Part shown: in pieces, positions 34,650-46,084 of the stretch
How the letters are laid out: the number at the start of each line of letters is the position of its first letter
Numbering within the stretch: the first letter of the stretch is position 1
Source: Aedes albopictus
Lineage: Eukaryota; Arthropoda; Insecta; Diptera; Culicidae
Assembly: GCF_035046485.1 (NCBI RefSeq)
Contig: NC_085137.1
Span: forward strand, 16,831,346 to 16,895,345
DNA: 64,000 nt
Reading direction: 5' to 3'
Program-made: the position numbers and the translations under genes
The notes under the pieces: model-generated
The model's input: the letters and a program-made list of their open reading frames with translations, nothing else
Told to the model about the DNA's origin: nothing
The model's database searches: none

Positions 34650-35271
34650 TTAGATTGAGTCAACAAAGTAATTTTTTTGGGAACAAAGCTATTTTGATTC
34701 CTTTTGGCATCCATGTAATTTAGTATGGAAAGACGTGCTTTTTTGCATTTTCTCCTAAATTGAAATTTTTTGTCTGAAACGATCTAACTAATGACGTTGA
34801 AGTATAGTCTAGGACATGCCGCATACCTTTGCCGAAGACCGCAAAGTGATCCGACACTTGTGAAAAAAGTTATAACGTACAGATTGTCCGGTGGTGTTTA
34901 ACATTTAACATGTAAAGGGATAACATCACTAATAAATCTCAAATTTTGGCCTGTGTTACCAAGCGAACAACTTTTTTCACAAGCGTCGAATCACTTTGCA
35001 GCCTTCAGCATATCCTAGGCTATATTTTAACGTCATTAGGGTCATGATAGTAGACGAAAGAATTCAACTTTTAAATAAAATGCAAAAAAGTACGTTTTCC
35101 CATACTAACCTCCATACAAATTTTAATAGCAATGCGGAATACGTCGACGCAACCAATCGCTTCTAAATTTGGCACAGTTGTTTTGGACGCCAATAGAGAT
35201 TGAAAAAGCTTTGTTCCGGGTTGATGCGATCAAATTTAAAGTTTCTCCATACAACGTTGACCCACTCTAAT
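34650..35271. mobile_element. Inverted-repeat DNA element, TTAGA ends
   Basis: The left end TTAGATTGAGTCAAC pairs with the right end, read in reverse TTAGAGTGGGTCAAC. Longer imperfect pairing continues inward (ggaacaaagct..., aaaagtacgttttcccatact / agtatggaaagacgtgctttt, gtgaaaaaagtt / aacttttttcac, ggcctgtgttaccaagcg in the centre). About 620 bp and non-coding; TA-rich flanks suggest a TA target. Confidence 0.7.
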
Positions 35272-35517
35272 ATGTATGTAGAGATTTAAACAGTCATATG
35301 GAAAGAAATTAAAAATGATCTGTATTACAGTTACAGCAGATCCATAACCATATAGAACATGTGAAAATGTAGCAAAAACCAATCTAAAGCACATTGTTGA
35401 AGACTCCAACCCTCTAGAATGCATATAGCATATCTAGAACACTAGAAAATGTAGTACCAATCAATCCAAAGTGCTACTTCGAAGACTTCAGCTCTCCAGG
35501 ATGCATATCCAGAATAC

Positions 35518-35701
35518 TACTCAAAGAAGGAGGGAGTAACGAAAGTAATGAAAGAACGGTGGATAGAATCGCAAGTGTGCGACGAGAGAAATTGAATAGA
35601 AAATGAAAATTAACAGAGGGCCATAATTGAACAACACAATCACAACGACGACCCCTATTGTGTCCAAATGATCTGAATCTAACCGAGATTCATTCTTTCT
35701 T
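35518..35701 (+). repeat. Left 184-bp direct repeat flanking the LOA LINE
   Basis: From tactcaaagaagg to cattctttctt this matches 40227-40411 with one 1-bp indel and one substitution that I can see. It stops exactly where the LINE 5' sequence begins. The sequences outside the two repeats differ. Confidence 0.95.
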
Positions 35702-38700
35702 GCCAACTGGATTTTTCTTTTAGGTTAATAATAAGTAAACGTTCGCTGTTCGCTGTTCGAGTCCGTATGAAGTTGATCATCAATATTAACTTCTTTTCTC
35801 GATCAGCCTAGATAGCTGTGTAGTGTCGGTAGCGATTGTCTCAATTGGCTAAGAATAACACTACGGACCGCCTGTTCCGGTGGTAAGAATCCACCAACAG
35901 GTGACCCCTAATTCATGGTGTGATGCGGCTTTATGCTTACCGTGCCTAGGAATGAATGGCTAGGGGGGTCTAATAAAAACCTAACCGCTAACGGAGCCTG
36001 TGGAGTACCAGGGCGCCCTCCACAGTATGTAGCCCTTACTGCGCTAACCGGAGCAATGGTGCAGTGGACCTTGTGTTTCTCCGAGACAATCAGCTGCCCT
36101 TCTTTAGTCTCACTTGAGGCTAAATAAGGGCGGGATTATGAAGATGTTGTTAATTAGTTTAAATTTTCACCTATATGGTTTCGCATTATGCGATTTACAC
36201 AGTGTATTCTGTGTATCCTCGCCTTTGGCGTTTTCCAATCGATACCGATTTGGTTTTATTGTTGCTGTTCTTTGTTGTGCTGCTGTTGCGAAGAGTTTAA
36301 TCTTACCTAGTTTGGGTAGTGGCTACGGTTAGGATAGCTCAGATCAATCTTCAGCATAAAACAACAGCAACGATCAATCTTTGCAGACTTATGCAAAATG
36401 GTACAGCCCAAGTGGCCTTGGTACAAGAACCTTACTTTCGTAAGGGAAATTTCTATCTAGGAAACCTTGTGAACCCGGTGTTTGCCACTTTCAGTAAACA
36501 TGAAATGGCAAACTCGCGTGTCATGCCTCGAGCCTGTGTGCTTGTCAACAACGCAATAGTTGCTACACTCATCTCTGAACTAACCACCAGAGATGTATGT
36601 GCTATCACAATTGATGTATCTGTTGGAAACCTCAACAGGAAATACGTCTATTGTTCTGTGTATTTACCACATGATGAACCATCCCCTACGGATGCTTTCA
36701 AACAAGTCATCGCATACTGCACTTCAAAAGGCCTTCCGCTAATTGTTGGCAGTGATGCTAATGCTCACCATATCATCTGGGGCAGCTCAGACATTAACTT
36801 GAGAGGCTCCAGTTTGATGGAGTACTTAAGTAGTACAGATCTTGCATTACTTAACATAGGCAACCGCCCAACCTTCATGGTATCTGCTAGAGAGGAAGTG
36901 TTAGATATAACGCTTTGCTCTAGCAGAATTAGTCACGAGCTGACCAATTGGCATGTGTCAGATGAAGAATCTTTATCTGACCATCGCTATATCTTTTTTG
37001 AACATTTAAATGTTACTTCGCAAACATTGCGTTTCAGGAATCCTCGGTGAACAAACTGGGATCTTTATACTGATTTGGTTGCAGCCAAATTTCATGGATA
37101 TTCACCATCCATTGACACTCCAAGTGATTTAGATGATGCCGTTGATACTACAACGACCTTCATCATGGAAGCTTTTGAAGAAGCATGCCCTCTACGGTCT
37201 GTGAAGATCACAAGAGGAACCCCTTGGTGGAACTCTGATCTGGCGAAACTCAGGAAACAATGTAGAAAGAGTTGGAACAGACGACGTTCGGCTGGTTCGG
37301 AGGCTTTCAGGTCGGCTCGCAAGGCCTACAGGAAAGCTCTCCGGTCTGCTGAACGATCCGGCTGGAAAAACCTTTGTACAAATGTTTCCAGCTTGAGTGA
37401 AGTCAGTCGGTTAAACAAAATCCTTGCGAAATCTAAGGATTTCCGGGTGAACGAACTTCGTTTACCAAATGGCGATCTGACTTCCTCTGATGAGGAAGTT
37501 CTGGAATGCTTATTCAGCACACACTTCCCTGGATGTGTGGATATTACATCTTCGGATGATCCTGATGTCTTTTCTTGTAGTTATGATTCTTTAGCTTCGG
37601 CTCGGAGTATTGTAACTATAGAATCGATTGAGTGGGCTCTTAATAGCTTTGCTCCTTTCAAATCTCCTGGGGCAGATGGGATTTATCCTATTTTGCTTCA
37701 GAAGGGATTTGATTATTTCAAACATGTTTTGAAAAAACTACTTGTTTGCAGTTTTGCTACAGGGTATATTCCCAAATCCTGGAGGGATATTACTGTAAAG
37801 TTTATTCCGAAAGTGGGTCGTGCGTCGTATGAAGAAGCAAAGAGTTTCAGACCTATCAGTTTGACCTCTTTTCTTCTGAAATGTTTAGAACGCATTGTGG
37901 ATCATCATATCCGTGATGTTCATCTGGCCAACGTGCCTCTTCATGTGAACCAACATGCCTACCAATCTGGTAAGTCCACTGTGTCTCTTTTACACAAGGT
38001 TGTTTACGATATCGAGAAAGCATTCGCTCAAAAGCAATCTTGTTTGGGTGTTTTCTTAGATATCGAGGGTGCCTTTGACAACGTGCCTTTCGATGCCATA
38101 TTGGAAGCCGCACGGAGTCATGGTATATCTCCAATGATTTCCAATTGGATTCACCAAATGCTCAAAAACCGATATCTCTTCTCGACATTGCGTCTAGCAG
38201 GGATTAGGAAATTGAGTGTTTGTGGATGCCCCCAAGGGGGAGTCTTATCACCGCTTTTGTGGAATCTCGTAGCAGATACGCTATTGAGGCAACTCAATAA
38301 TAGCGGTTTTCCTACTTATGGTTTTGCCGACGACTACCTAACATTGTTAGTTGGTATGTGCATCAGCACCCTTTTCGACCTGATGCAAAACGCCCTTCAG
38401 GTAGTTGAGGGTTGGTGTCGCCAATATGGCCTTTCGGTTAATCCGAGTAAAACATCTATTGTTCTTTTCACGGAAAGGCGAAACCGTAATGGCGTTCGAC
38501 CTTTGCGTCTCTTTGATTCTGAAATCGATGTGACTGAACAGGTAAAGTACGTTGGAGTCATTCTTGATTCCAAGCTTTCCTGGACACCTCACATTGAGTT
38601 CAGAATCAAGAAAGCTTGTATGGCCTTCGGGCAATGCCGGCGTACTTTTGGTACAACTTGGGGTCTAAAACCCAAGTATATCAAATGGATTTACACAACT

Positions 38701-40226
38701 GTGGTTCGGCCAATATTGGCTTATGGATGTCTTGTGTGGTGGCAAAAGGGTGAAGTGAGAACGGTCCAATCAAAATAAGGCCATCTCCAAAGGATGTGCT
38801 TAATGGCGATGTCTGGAGCGTTCTCTTCAACTCCTACGGCAGCGCTAGAAGTTCTCTTTGACGTTGCCCCACTACACATTCATCTCAAACAAGAAGCCCT
38901 TTCTTGCACTTACCGGTTACGGGTACTCGGTCTACTAGAGGAAACTCCTGTGAACCGCAGTTCAACACACACCTCGTTGTTTCCACTTTTGGTGAATTGG
39001 GACAAAATTGTCCTTGCTCCAAGTGATCTTACAATTGCTTGTAATTTTCCATATAGGACATTTTCCACGAAATTCCCTTCCCGGGAAGAGTGGACATCTG
39101 GTTATCTGGAAAGAAGTATTTCAGACGGCATCGTATGTTACACTGATGCCTCCCTTCTCGAAGGTCGAGCAGGTGCTGGTGTTTATTCTCGTGAGCTAAG
39201 GCTGTATCAGTCTTATTCACTTGGTAGACACTGTACCGTTTTTCAGGCCGAAATCTTTGCTATTATGTGCGGAGTGCAATCAGCACTTCAGCAGCACGTA
39301 ATGGGCAAAGTAATATACTTCTGTTCAGATAGCCAGGCTGCTATTAAAGCACTTGCTTCGGCCAACTCCAGGTCGAAGATAGTTATCGCTTGTCGAACTC
39401 AAATCGAGGAGCTGAATTCAGCAAACGCTGTTCACCTTCTATGGGTACCTGGTCATTCTTCCATCGCTGGAAATGAATTGGCTGATGAGTTAGCTCGCTC
39501 TGGAGCATCACATGACTTCATTGGCCCTGAGCCAGCTATTCCGATATCGAAGTGTTGGATTAAGCTTCAGATTCACACCTGGGCTGTCACTCAACACAGA
39601 CAATATTGGAATAGTTTGGAGTCATGTCGTCAAACCAAATTGTATAGTGCTGAGCCATCTCTACGGGTGGTGAAGTATCTTACAAATCTGTCAAAGCTGA
39701 ATTGCAGCATTCTGGTCAAAGCATTGAGTGGCCACTGCCGACTCAGCTATCACATGGCGAATATTCAGCAAGCTGATTCATTTGCCTGTGATAGCTGTGA
39801 ATCCGATTATGGAACTTCGTATCATTTGATATGTAACTGTCCAGTTTTCGCGCAACTGCGTTTCCGAGTATTCGGTAAACACTTATTAAGTGAAACTGAC
39901 TTCAGAAACCTGAATCTTCAGGATATTCTGTTGTTCTTAACCCGCTGTGGTAAAGAGCTATAGGCTCTCTTTCGCTTTATGCGTTATTACAGTGCCCTTT
40001 TCAGGGCGCTGTTTGAACCCATTGTGGTACGCTTGTGCGTTAGTACCCTCTTCCAGGGTATTTTTCCTATTTCCCTACCTGTCCCTATCCCCATCCAAAT
40101 CCTTTTTCCTTCCTTTTCCCCCAGGTAGATGATGAAATAGGCTGTTATTTTGGCGATGGCACAAATGTCCCAAATGGAGGATAACGTGCCTCTGGAGCCG
40201 GCCTTCTGATACCTGATGATACCTGA
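35702..40226 (+). mobile_element. LOA-clade LINE (Lian-like)
   Basis: A 4.5-kb plus-strand non-LTR retrotransposon. It has a ~617-bp leader without a convincing ORF1, one endonuclease-RT-RNase H frame (36319-39963) and a ~260-bp 3' region ending in a GATACCT/GATGATACCTGAT tail (about 40208-40226). There is no poly(A). RNase H after RT plus an endonuclease of this type places it in the I/LOA group. FADDYL in RT and the overall length fit LOA, the clade of the Ae. aegypti Lian family, but I cannot confirm the family name. Both ends abut ~185-bp direct repeats. Confidence 0.85.
36319..39963 (+). pseudogene. LOA endonuclease-RT-RNase H polyprotein, two nonsense codons
   Basis: One reading frame of 1214 codons plus stop runs from ATG 36319 (MATVRIAQINLQH) to TAG 39961-39963. 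It is interrupted in frame only by TGA at 37048-37050 (codon 244) and TAA at 38776-38778 (codon 820); there is no frameshift. Domain 1 is an AP-type endonuclease (INLQH, ALVQEP, GSDANAHHIIWG, SDHRYI). Domain 2 is a reverse transcriptase (SPGADGI, FRPISLTSF, motif A FLDIEGAFD, motif B PQGGVLSPLLWN, motif C FADDY with Asp671-672). Domain 3 is RNase H (YTDAS with Asp943, QAEIFAI, CSDSQAA, WVPGHSSIAGNELADELA), so all four acidic residues are present. A C-terminal CDSC...H..C knuckle follows. TGA could arise from CGA by CpG decay. The upstream stop separates the endonuclease from RT, so the copy cannot be active without readthrough. Confidence 0.93.
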
Positions 40227-40411
40227 TACTCAAAGAAGGAGGGAGTAACGAAAGTAATGAAAGAAACGGTGGATAGAATCGCAAGTGTGCGACGAGAGAA
40301 ATTGAATAGAAAATGAAAATTAACAGTGGGCCATAATTGAACAACACAATCACAACGACGACCCCTATTGTGTCCAAATGATCTGAATCTAACCGAGATT
40401 CATTCTTTCTT
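40227..40411 (+). repeat. Right 185-bp direct repeat flanking the LOA LINE
   Basis: Second copy of 35518-35701, starting directly after the LINE tail. It differs by an extra A (gaaagaaacgg versus gaaagaacgg) and acagtggg versus acagaggg. Beyond cattctttctt the two flanks diverge. Confidence 0.95.
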
Positions 40412-40429
40412 CATTCTTCCCTTCCTTTG

Positions 40430-40717
40430 TAACAAACTTCCTTCCTGTGACAATCGTGGGGATGCGGAGGTACACACGGTCTCTAGTAGCAACGGATGTC
40501 ACACCAACATTCCTTCCCTTCCCCGATGACCGTAAGGACGTGGCCGGCGCCGGTACTGACAATATAAAGTTTTGAACCTTCAAAATTGCACATTGAGGAT
40601 GGAAAGCTACACCCAGGCCCCATCCATTTGGTTCCCTGTGCAATGTTGACTGTTCTGGTCAGTAACGGAGTAGCAACTACGAATTGTACGGTCATCTCAT
40701 GCTCATGCTCATGCTCG
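40430..40717 (+). mobile_element. LINE 3' end with (CATGCT)n tail
   Basis: It contains gatgaccgtaaggacgtggcc, ggttccctgtgcaa and gtagcaactacgaattgt, and ends in a CATGCT hexamer tail (40698-40717). The same order occurs reversed at 63321-63540, ending in the same tail. It is therefore the 3' terminus of a non-LTR family, 5' truncated here. No protein remains. Confidence 0.7.
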
Positions 40718-41066
40718 TGAACAGTTGTTGGCCCAAAGCCCCCTATCCACCGTTGTGGGGTTGCCACTCTAGGCATAGCTTCTGGTGGAGGAGCATTTCA
40801 TACTCAGCAGCTGGGTGCCAGAACAGACACTGCTTGAGCCGCACCTTCTTGGTGAACAGACGCTCGGGACGTACCTCCTCAATCTAGCTGAAGTCAGAAG
40901 GACAACAGTACCCAGGCTGCACTACCAGCTAAGCACACAACTCTTAGCTGGCGGTCTTTGTCATCGCTTGACCCTTGGAAGCTGAGGTAGGAACTTGTGA
41001 GGATCAGAGCTATGTTGGACGGTCTCCTTTTCGACTCACCGTTTTGCAGCCCTTTTGATCGGGATA
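40718..41066. other. Unclassified sequence, possibly more LINE debris
   Basis: GC-balanced, no frame with recognisable motifs. It lies between the LINE tail and the MITE at 41067. Confidence 0.35.
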
Positions 41067-41284
41067 TAGGGTAGCGAACCACTTGGGCAGCGGCCGGTAT
41101 TTTGGGCACTCTTCGCTATAACTCAGTCAATTCCAAACTAATTGACTTGAAATTTTGTACACGGCTAGATACTATACGTATCTCATCGCGTTCCAAATAT
41201 TGTGTTAATTGGTGCAAAATTGTCTGAGTTATAGCAGAAATGTGCCCAAAATAGGACCCCTGCCGAGATGGTTCCACTTCCCTA
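41067..41284. mobile_element. Foldback MITE, TAGGG...CACTTGGGC family, copy 2
   Basis: Left TAGGGTAGCGAACCACTTGG, right end in reverse TAGGGAAGTGGAACCATCTCG, with further inverted pairing around ctataactcagtcaat. Its centre (ttgtacacggctagatactata) is also found in copy 1 at 24816-25044. TA at both ends. Confidence 0.8.
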
Positions 41285-42706
41285 TGTTATCTTAGGTCGG
41301 CACACAAACTTCCCTATGTTGACAAAAAAAGAAATTCATGGATTTTTTTCTGCTTACATTCACGCCATTCCATCCCCGGACGCACGTGGCAAGTTATGCT
41401 CTTGATTCATCTTATAATTTTTTACCGCCGAAACTATGTGTGAGAAAATTATTCCAATAAAAATTCTAATATACCTTAGCTCGAACAGCAGAAAAGCACC
41501 TACCCACGGGGAGACAAGTGCTTCTTCTCTGCATAAGGGGGAAAGGGGAACCAAGTATAAAGTACAACTACGATAAAAATTTCTACACGCTTTGCAAACC
41601 CCACCGCCGCGTCGTCTGCCCCGTTCCGTTGTCATTGCTTCGGACGAGCAGCAGCGCTAGAGCGGTGAGAAAAATTACGACTTCAAGCCGAAACGAATGT
41701 AGCACGTGACTCCTTCCCTCCTCGCTCGGGGTGGTGTCGCTGCTGGTGCGGGCGGGGGTACTCGTAGTGTCCAATTTCTTCCAGCAGTTGTCCTCCGCCC
41801 GGGAAGAACGTGGCTTCATTGTTGCTGAACCAGAAAAGAATATATTTCCCCGGTAGAGCATGGAGCCAAAGCCAAGCGCAAACATGTGTTTGTTTTGACG
41901 GTTTAATGGGTGGATGGTAGAGGGAAACCGGCAAAAAGACGAATGGAGTTTTCCCGGTGAATTCTTATCTTTTATTTGTGCATATCCTGAGGAAAAGCCA
42001 GCGTCGGTCTTTTCCAAGTGGCGTGGTGTGGCGTGGTGGCGGTCGACCAACATTCAAGCTGCCAGCTAGCAGCGTGTTGATAGTCTAAGACTAAGGAAGA
42101 ACGCGCGCGGTTTCGGTCGGTTGGAGGTGGATTACGGCGAGAAGCGCGCTCACACACGTATACGACGACGACGGTACATACGAGCAAAAGGAAGGAAAAA
42201 TCAAGAAATGATATAAATAAATAACAAGCATTCCTGTTGATTCCTTCCGGTTCCGGTTTGAAGGAGCAAATGAGAAAAAAAAAAAGAAACGTTGGAACGT
42301 TGTTATTCGCTCCAGGCGGGCCGAGACGGTGCGGTACAGACAGGGTTTGGATCGAAAGGATTCACGCTATCAAGGTGGAAGACGGACGAAATGGAACTGT
42401 TCTTGAGCCAGAGGAATCACAGGCCGAGAGGTTGCAAGCAACTGTGGATAAGCAAGTGAGGAATATTTTATTATTCTCGGTGAAATAAATGCGATTCTCG
42501 TATCCAGCAGTCCTAAGATCGTTGCGTCTTTATCTGTAGGTTTAGTATACACCTGCAAGCTACCGTAAAAATGAGGTAAAGTGATTTCTGTCAGGCATTA
42601 GGAAGTTACTTATTTCATGTCAAGTACTCAAAAGTTGCAATTCCTATGACAAACAAACTTTCTGTTTCCATGAAGTTTAAAATGCTTTTACATTCATGTG
42701 TATACT
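41285..42706. other. GC-balanced unique-looking sequence, no gene assigned
   Basis: Frames up to 156 codons overlap on both strands without recognisable domains. It includes short cgacgacgacg and tggcgtgg runs. It may be host intronic or regulatory DNA. Confidence 0.35.
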
Positions 42707-42912
42707 ACAAAAACACGTGTTTGATGACCAAATTGAGATTTTAATTACGAAAAGAAAACCACGTGTTACGGTGGGAATCGAACCCACAGCTCCCAATTCG
42801 ATAGACGGGCGCTTCTTTCCTCTTAGCTACGGAACCACTTGACCATCTCCATCGCCTGATGGCGTAGAACTGAAGATTGACGAATTGACTGTCGAAGGTA
42901 CTCCATATCCGT
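42707..42912 (-). mobile_element. tRNA-related SINE, family shared with 17.3 kb
   Basis: On the minus strand it reads A-box-like TTCCGTAGCTAAGAGG, anticodon-like segment, B-box GGGTTCGATTCCCACC, then a body ending ctcaatttggtcatcaaaca and cgtgttt. This matches the order at 17283-17490. The B-box is perfect, so the Pol III promoter may be intact. Confidence 0.7.
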
Positions 42913-44350
42913 GGAAACAGAATAATTTGCCATCGTTGCCAAAGAATTCCAAACTGTACCGTGATCCCAAACCCAATCTTCATTAGCATAGCCTTGATGG
43001 AGAATCCTGTTTTCAGCGTTCCATATTTTGGGCTCCATCGTTCGAAAAGCCCTGATACAAACTTCTCCCACGTGATGGTACTATGAACCTCGTGGACACC
43101 CGTACAGTCGATTTCACTTTCGCCACACCAGCACCGTGGCTGGTTGCAATTCGTTGCGCGTCGGTAGCTCGGTTTCCCGGAAGATGAAAAACAAAAGACA
43201 AATTTTTCCTCGTTCTTGTTTCCTTCCTGCTCAAAGTGCAGAAAAACAGTGGGATTCCACTCTACCCCATCTTATTATTCTCACCGGCCCTTGTCGTTTG
43301 TTCTATTTATCACAACACAGACGACAATGTCGACTAGGTAGAAGAATTCTTCCTCGAACGCGGCAATGTCCCGCGTTCCAAATCCAGTTTCTTCCGCCAA
43401 GATCAAGCTCCCGCCAGGCGTTACATCAGCCGTTCGTTGGTGGTGGTGGATCTAAATTTAAAGCCCCATCGAGCTGAAAGTTATGGATGACGTAACACCC
43501 TGCTGCTCACACCTCTCTCTCCTAGATTCCGGTGAAGAAGTGTCCCGGAAACCATGAGACCACCACCATGCCGACGCCTTTTCTTGAACTGAGGCTCGAC
43601 CGAGAATGGTTTCTGGTGAGTCCCAGGGATGCAAGGGAAAGGAAGGCAATTTCTTAAGCAACAGCCACACTACGAGGGCGGCATTTATTAGGAAATGGGG
43701 TCTTAAATTTCCAAGCACGCGCTTTTTTCTGGGGTGGGAAATTTGTTTTTGTTTTCCACTTCTTCAAGGGATGGAACTTCATTTGCACAAGGGAGGTGAA
43801 ATATCATCGGAATATTTCACTGATGGCACTGAAAGGCAAATTTAAATACTCACACTTACTAATTCTTTGTGATTCAAACCGTTTTTCAAATGGGGAGATT
43901 CAAATAATTGTGTCCTCTTTATAACAGGTCTTTTTCTCGGTGTAATGGTCCTAGTGGAACAGGAACACATCGATAGCTATGCCGCCCACGGTAGTCAAAA
44001 ATATTTCCATTACGAAAAGATCTTGGAACAAGCGGACAAGTCATTTGTCAACACTTTCATACAATATACAACAACGTTTTGACTATTTTTTTTTCAATGA
44101 TTGCCGACTTATTCTCGGTAGACCGTTCATAGTATGTAGTTTCTAAATCTATCTTTGAATCTCTTAACGAGGCGGTTGTTTTCAGATTGGAATCATTTTT
44201 GTAAATTGGGACACATATCTCCATTCTCCATACACTGATAAAGGTCTGAAAGTATGCTCTGCTCTTGTAATTTCATGTAGATAAAACTGTTGGTGTACAA
44301 ATTTTGATTAAAAAAAAAATAAAATCAAAAACAACTCAAATAAAGAGTTC
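42913..44350. other. Unique-looking non-coding sequence
   Basis: GC-balanced to 43.8 kb, then AT-rich. Overlapping frames without family resemblance. No promoter or exon could be supported. Confidence 0.35.
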
Positions 44351-44609
44351 TACACAGAACGCAAAAAGAGTGTAAAATTCTGTGACATATGATGCACATG
44401 ATTGGAGCGTGCATGACATATCATGTAAAAGTCATAAAATATCATGTAAACTTTCATTATATGTCATGTAATTAAGCATGACTCTGTGTGTTTACATGAC
44501 ATATAACACAAATTATTATGATATATCATGTAAACCATCATAACACTAAATTTACATGACTTACCTGAAGTTTACATGACGTGTGAATCTCATCATTTTT
44601 ATCTGTGTA
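44351..44609. mobile_element. Putative MITE rich in ACATGACATAT motifs
   Basis: Bounded by TACACAGA and TCTGTGTA (8-bp perfect inverted ends). The 259-bp body carries repeated words catgtaaa, atatcatg and acatgac in both orientations (at least eight). Short termini make the exact class uncertain. Confidence 0.55.
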
Positions 44610-44665
44610 ACTATGCATAGAATGTTTTCATATGTTGATGCACCATAAAAATACATTTTCTGTAA

Positions 44666-44933
44666 TACCGTCAAGGCGCCATTCACCGTGGGGGCTCCAT
44701 TCACCGTGTGCCTTCGAATATTTTTTCATTATTTCCATATTATGATTGAATGATATGACAATTTCCCTTCAATTTCACCAATACAATGTTGTATTAGTGA
44801 AATTGAACAATGTTGTATTGGTGAAATTGAACGGAAATTGTCATATCATTCAATCATAATATGGAAATAATGAAAAAATATTCGAAGGCACACGGTGAAT
44901 GGAGCCCCCACGGTGAATGGCGCCTTGACGGTA
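44666..44933. repeat. 268-bp near-perfect palindrome
   Basis: The left arm begins TACCGTCAAGGCGCCATTCA and the right arm is its complement out to CGGTA at 44933. Pairing runs through ttcattatttccatattatg to a centre where caatgttgtatt(a/g)gtgaaattgaa is tandemly present. TA flanks fit a TA-target foldback MITE. No coding. Confidence 0.92.
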
Positions 44934-46084
44934 ATTTGAAAATCCACTGAATTACCATTCCTCAACTACATTTCGCATCAATCAAACTTATTTCATTTAA
45001 CTGTTGTGCAGCAGACAACCTTGTCATGAACTCAATTAAACTTGTGTACGTTAGCCGCTGCAAAGTCGTGTGCGAAATTCGACTGTGATAATAATGAATT
45101 TGGGCCGAGTCTAAATGTGTGCAAATGTCGCAATAGATAATGATTTTTAATACAGAGTTAGACGATCTTTTCAGCCCCATTTTGCGATAAACTTTTTGCT
45201 CTCATTATCTTACGGTCGCAATTAAAGCAATGCATTGATGTTAATCATAAAACTACAATTGAGAAGCAGAACATAGAGGGATAAAAAGTATGAAAAACTG
45301 TTTAAGTTTTCGAAGAAAGCAAAAAATGTGTTCCGAAAAGGAGCTGACAAAATCGGGTCACTTATTAGCTAAATTCACAAAATGTTTCATCCAGTACTCC
45401 TCTAGCTCACTTTTATATGTAGAATTTTGTAAAAAAAATCTTGTTTTCATATAAATACTCAATTTTATATGTTCCCCTCGACTTCTCTCATCATGTGCAT
45501 AATCCATAGAGTTCAATCGGTGATAAACTTTTGAGATTTGATGTGTTTTTCAATATAAATATAAAACTAGGAAAAATACTGTTACATGGAAAATTATTAA
45601 GGAAATTTGCTGAAAAACTATCAAAGTTACGGAAAAACTTCAAGAAATTTCGTCGCAAAACACAATTTTTACAAATTGGTCCTTTCTGATTTAGTGCTGA
45701 CCTTAGGTGCTAATAATTGTCCTTGAAGTTAAAGAGGAAAACCATTACTGCCTACTGGGGACTTAACATATTTGTTAATCTGACAGTTAACAATATTGAC
45801 ATTGTAGCAAACACAGTTCCGCAAGTCAACAAAGTGTAGTGTGTCTCAACATTATTCAATATTATGACCCAAATTATTATTTGATGCTTAAATCACTGAT
45901 CTTAAATCTCAAAAAATCACAGAACAAACTTTAATTTACATTACATAATGACTAGGAATAAACTTAATAATCGTGGCTTGAAATTTTAATGCAGTCTTCG
46001 ACAAAGTTGAAGGTGACAGAGTAACCCATAGGTACGTGGGCTGAACTAAATCTCTAAAACACTTGATCATTACGGCCGATTTTA
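44934..46084. other. AT-rich sequence, no gene seen
   Basis: Only short frames and no repeat partner recognised inside the window. Confidence 0.4.

Noticed and set aside
35518..40411. LTR retrotransposon interpretation of the 185-bp direct repeats
   Set aside because: The internal protein is a non-LTR endonuclease-RT-RNase H polyprotein, with no gag, protease, integrase, primer-binding site or TG...CA repeat ends.
41583..42053. 156-codon minus-strand frame
   Set aside because: No domain, low-complexity start region, overlaps frames on the other strand, no splice support.
42760..42840. Functional tRNA gene
   Set aside because: A- and B-boxes are present but the head continues into a conserved body shared with 17.3 kb, so it is a SINE.
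44351..44609. CRISPR-like array because of repeated ACATGACATAT words
   Set aside because: Repeats are short, in both orientations and irregularly spaced; eukaryotic context.
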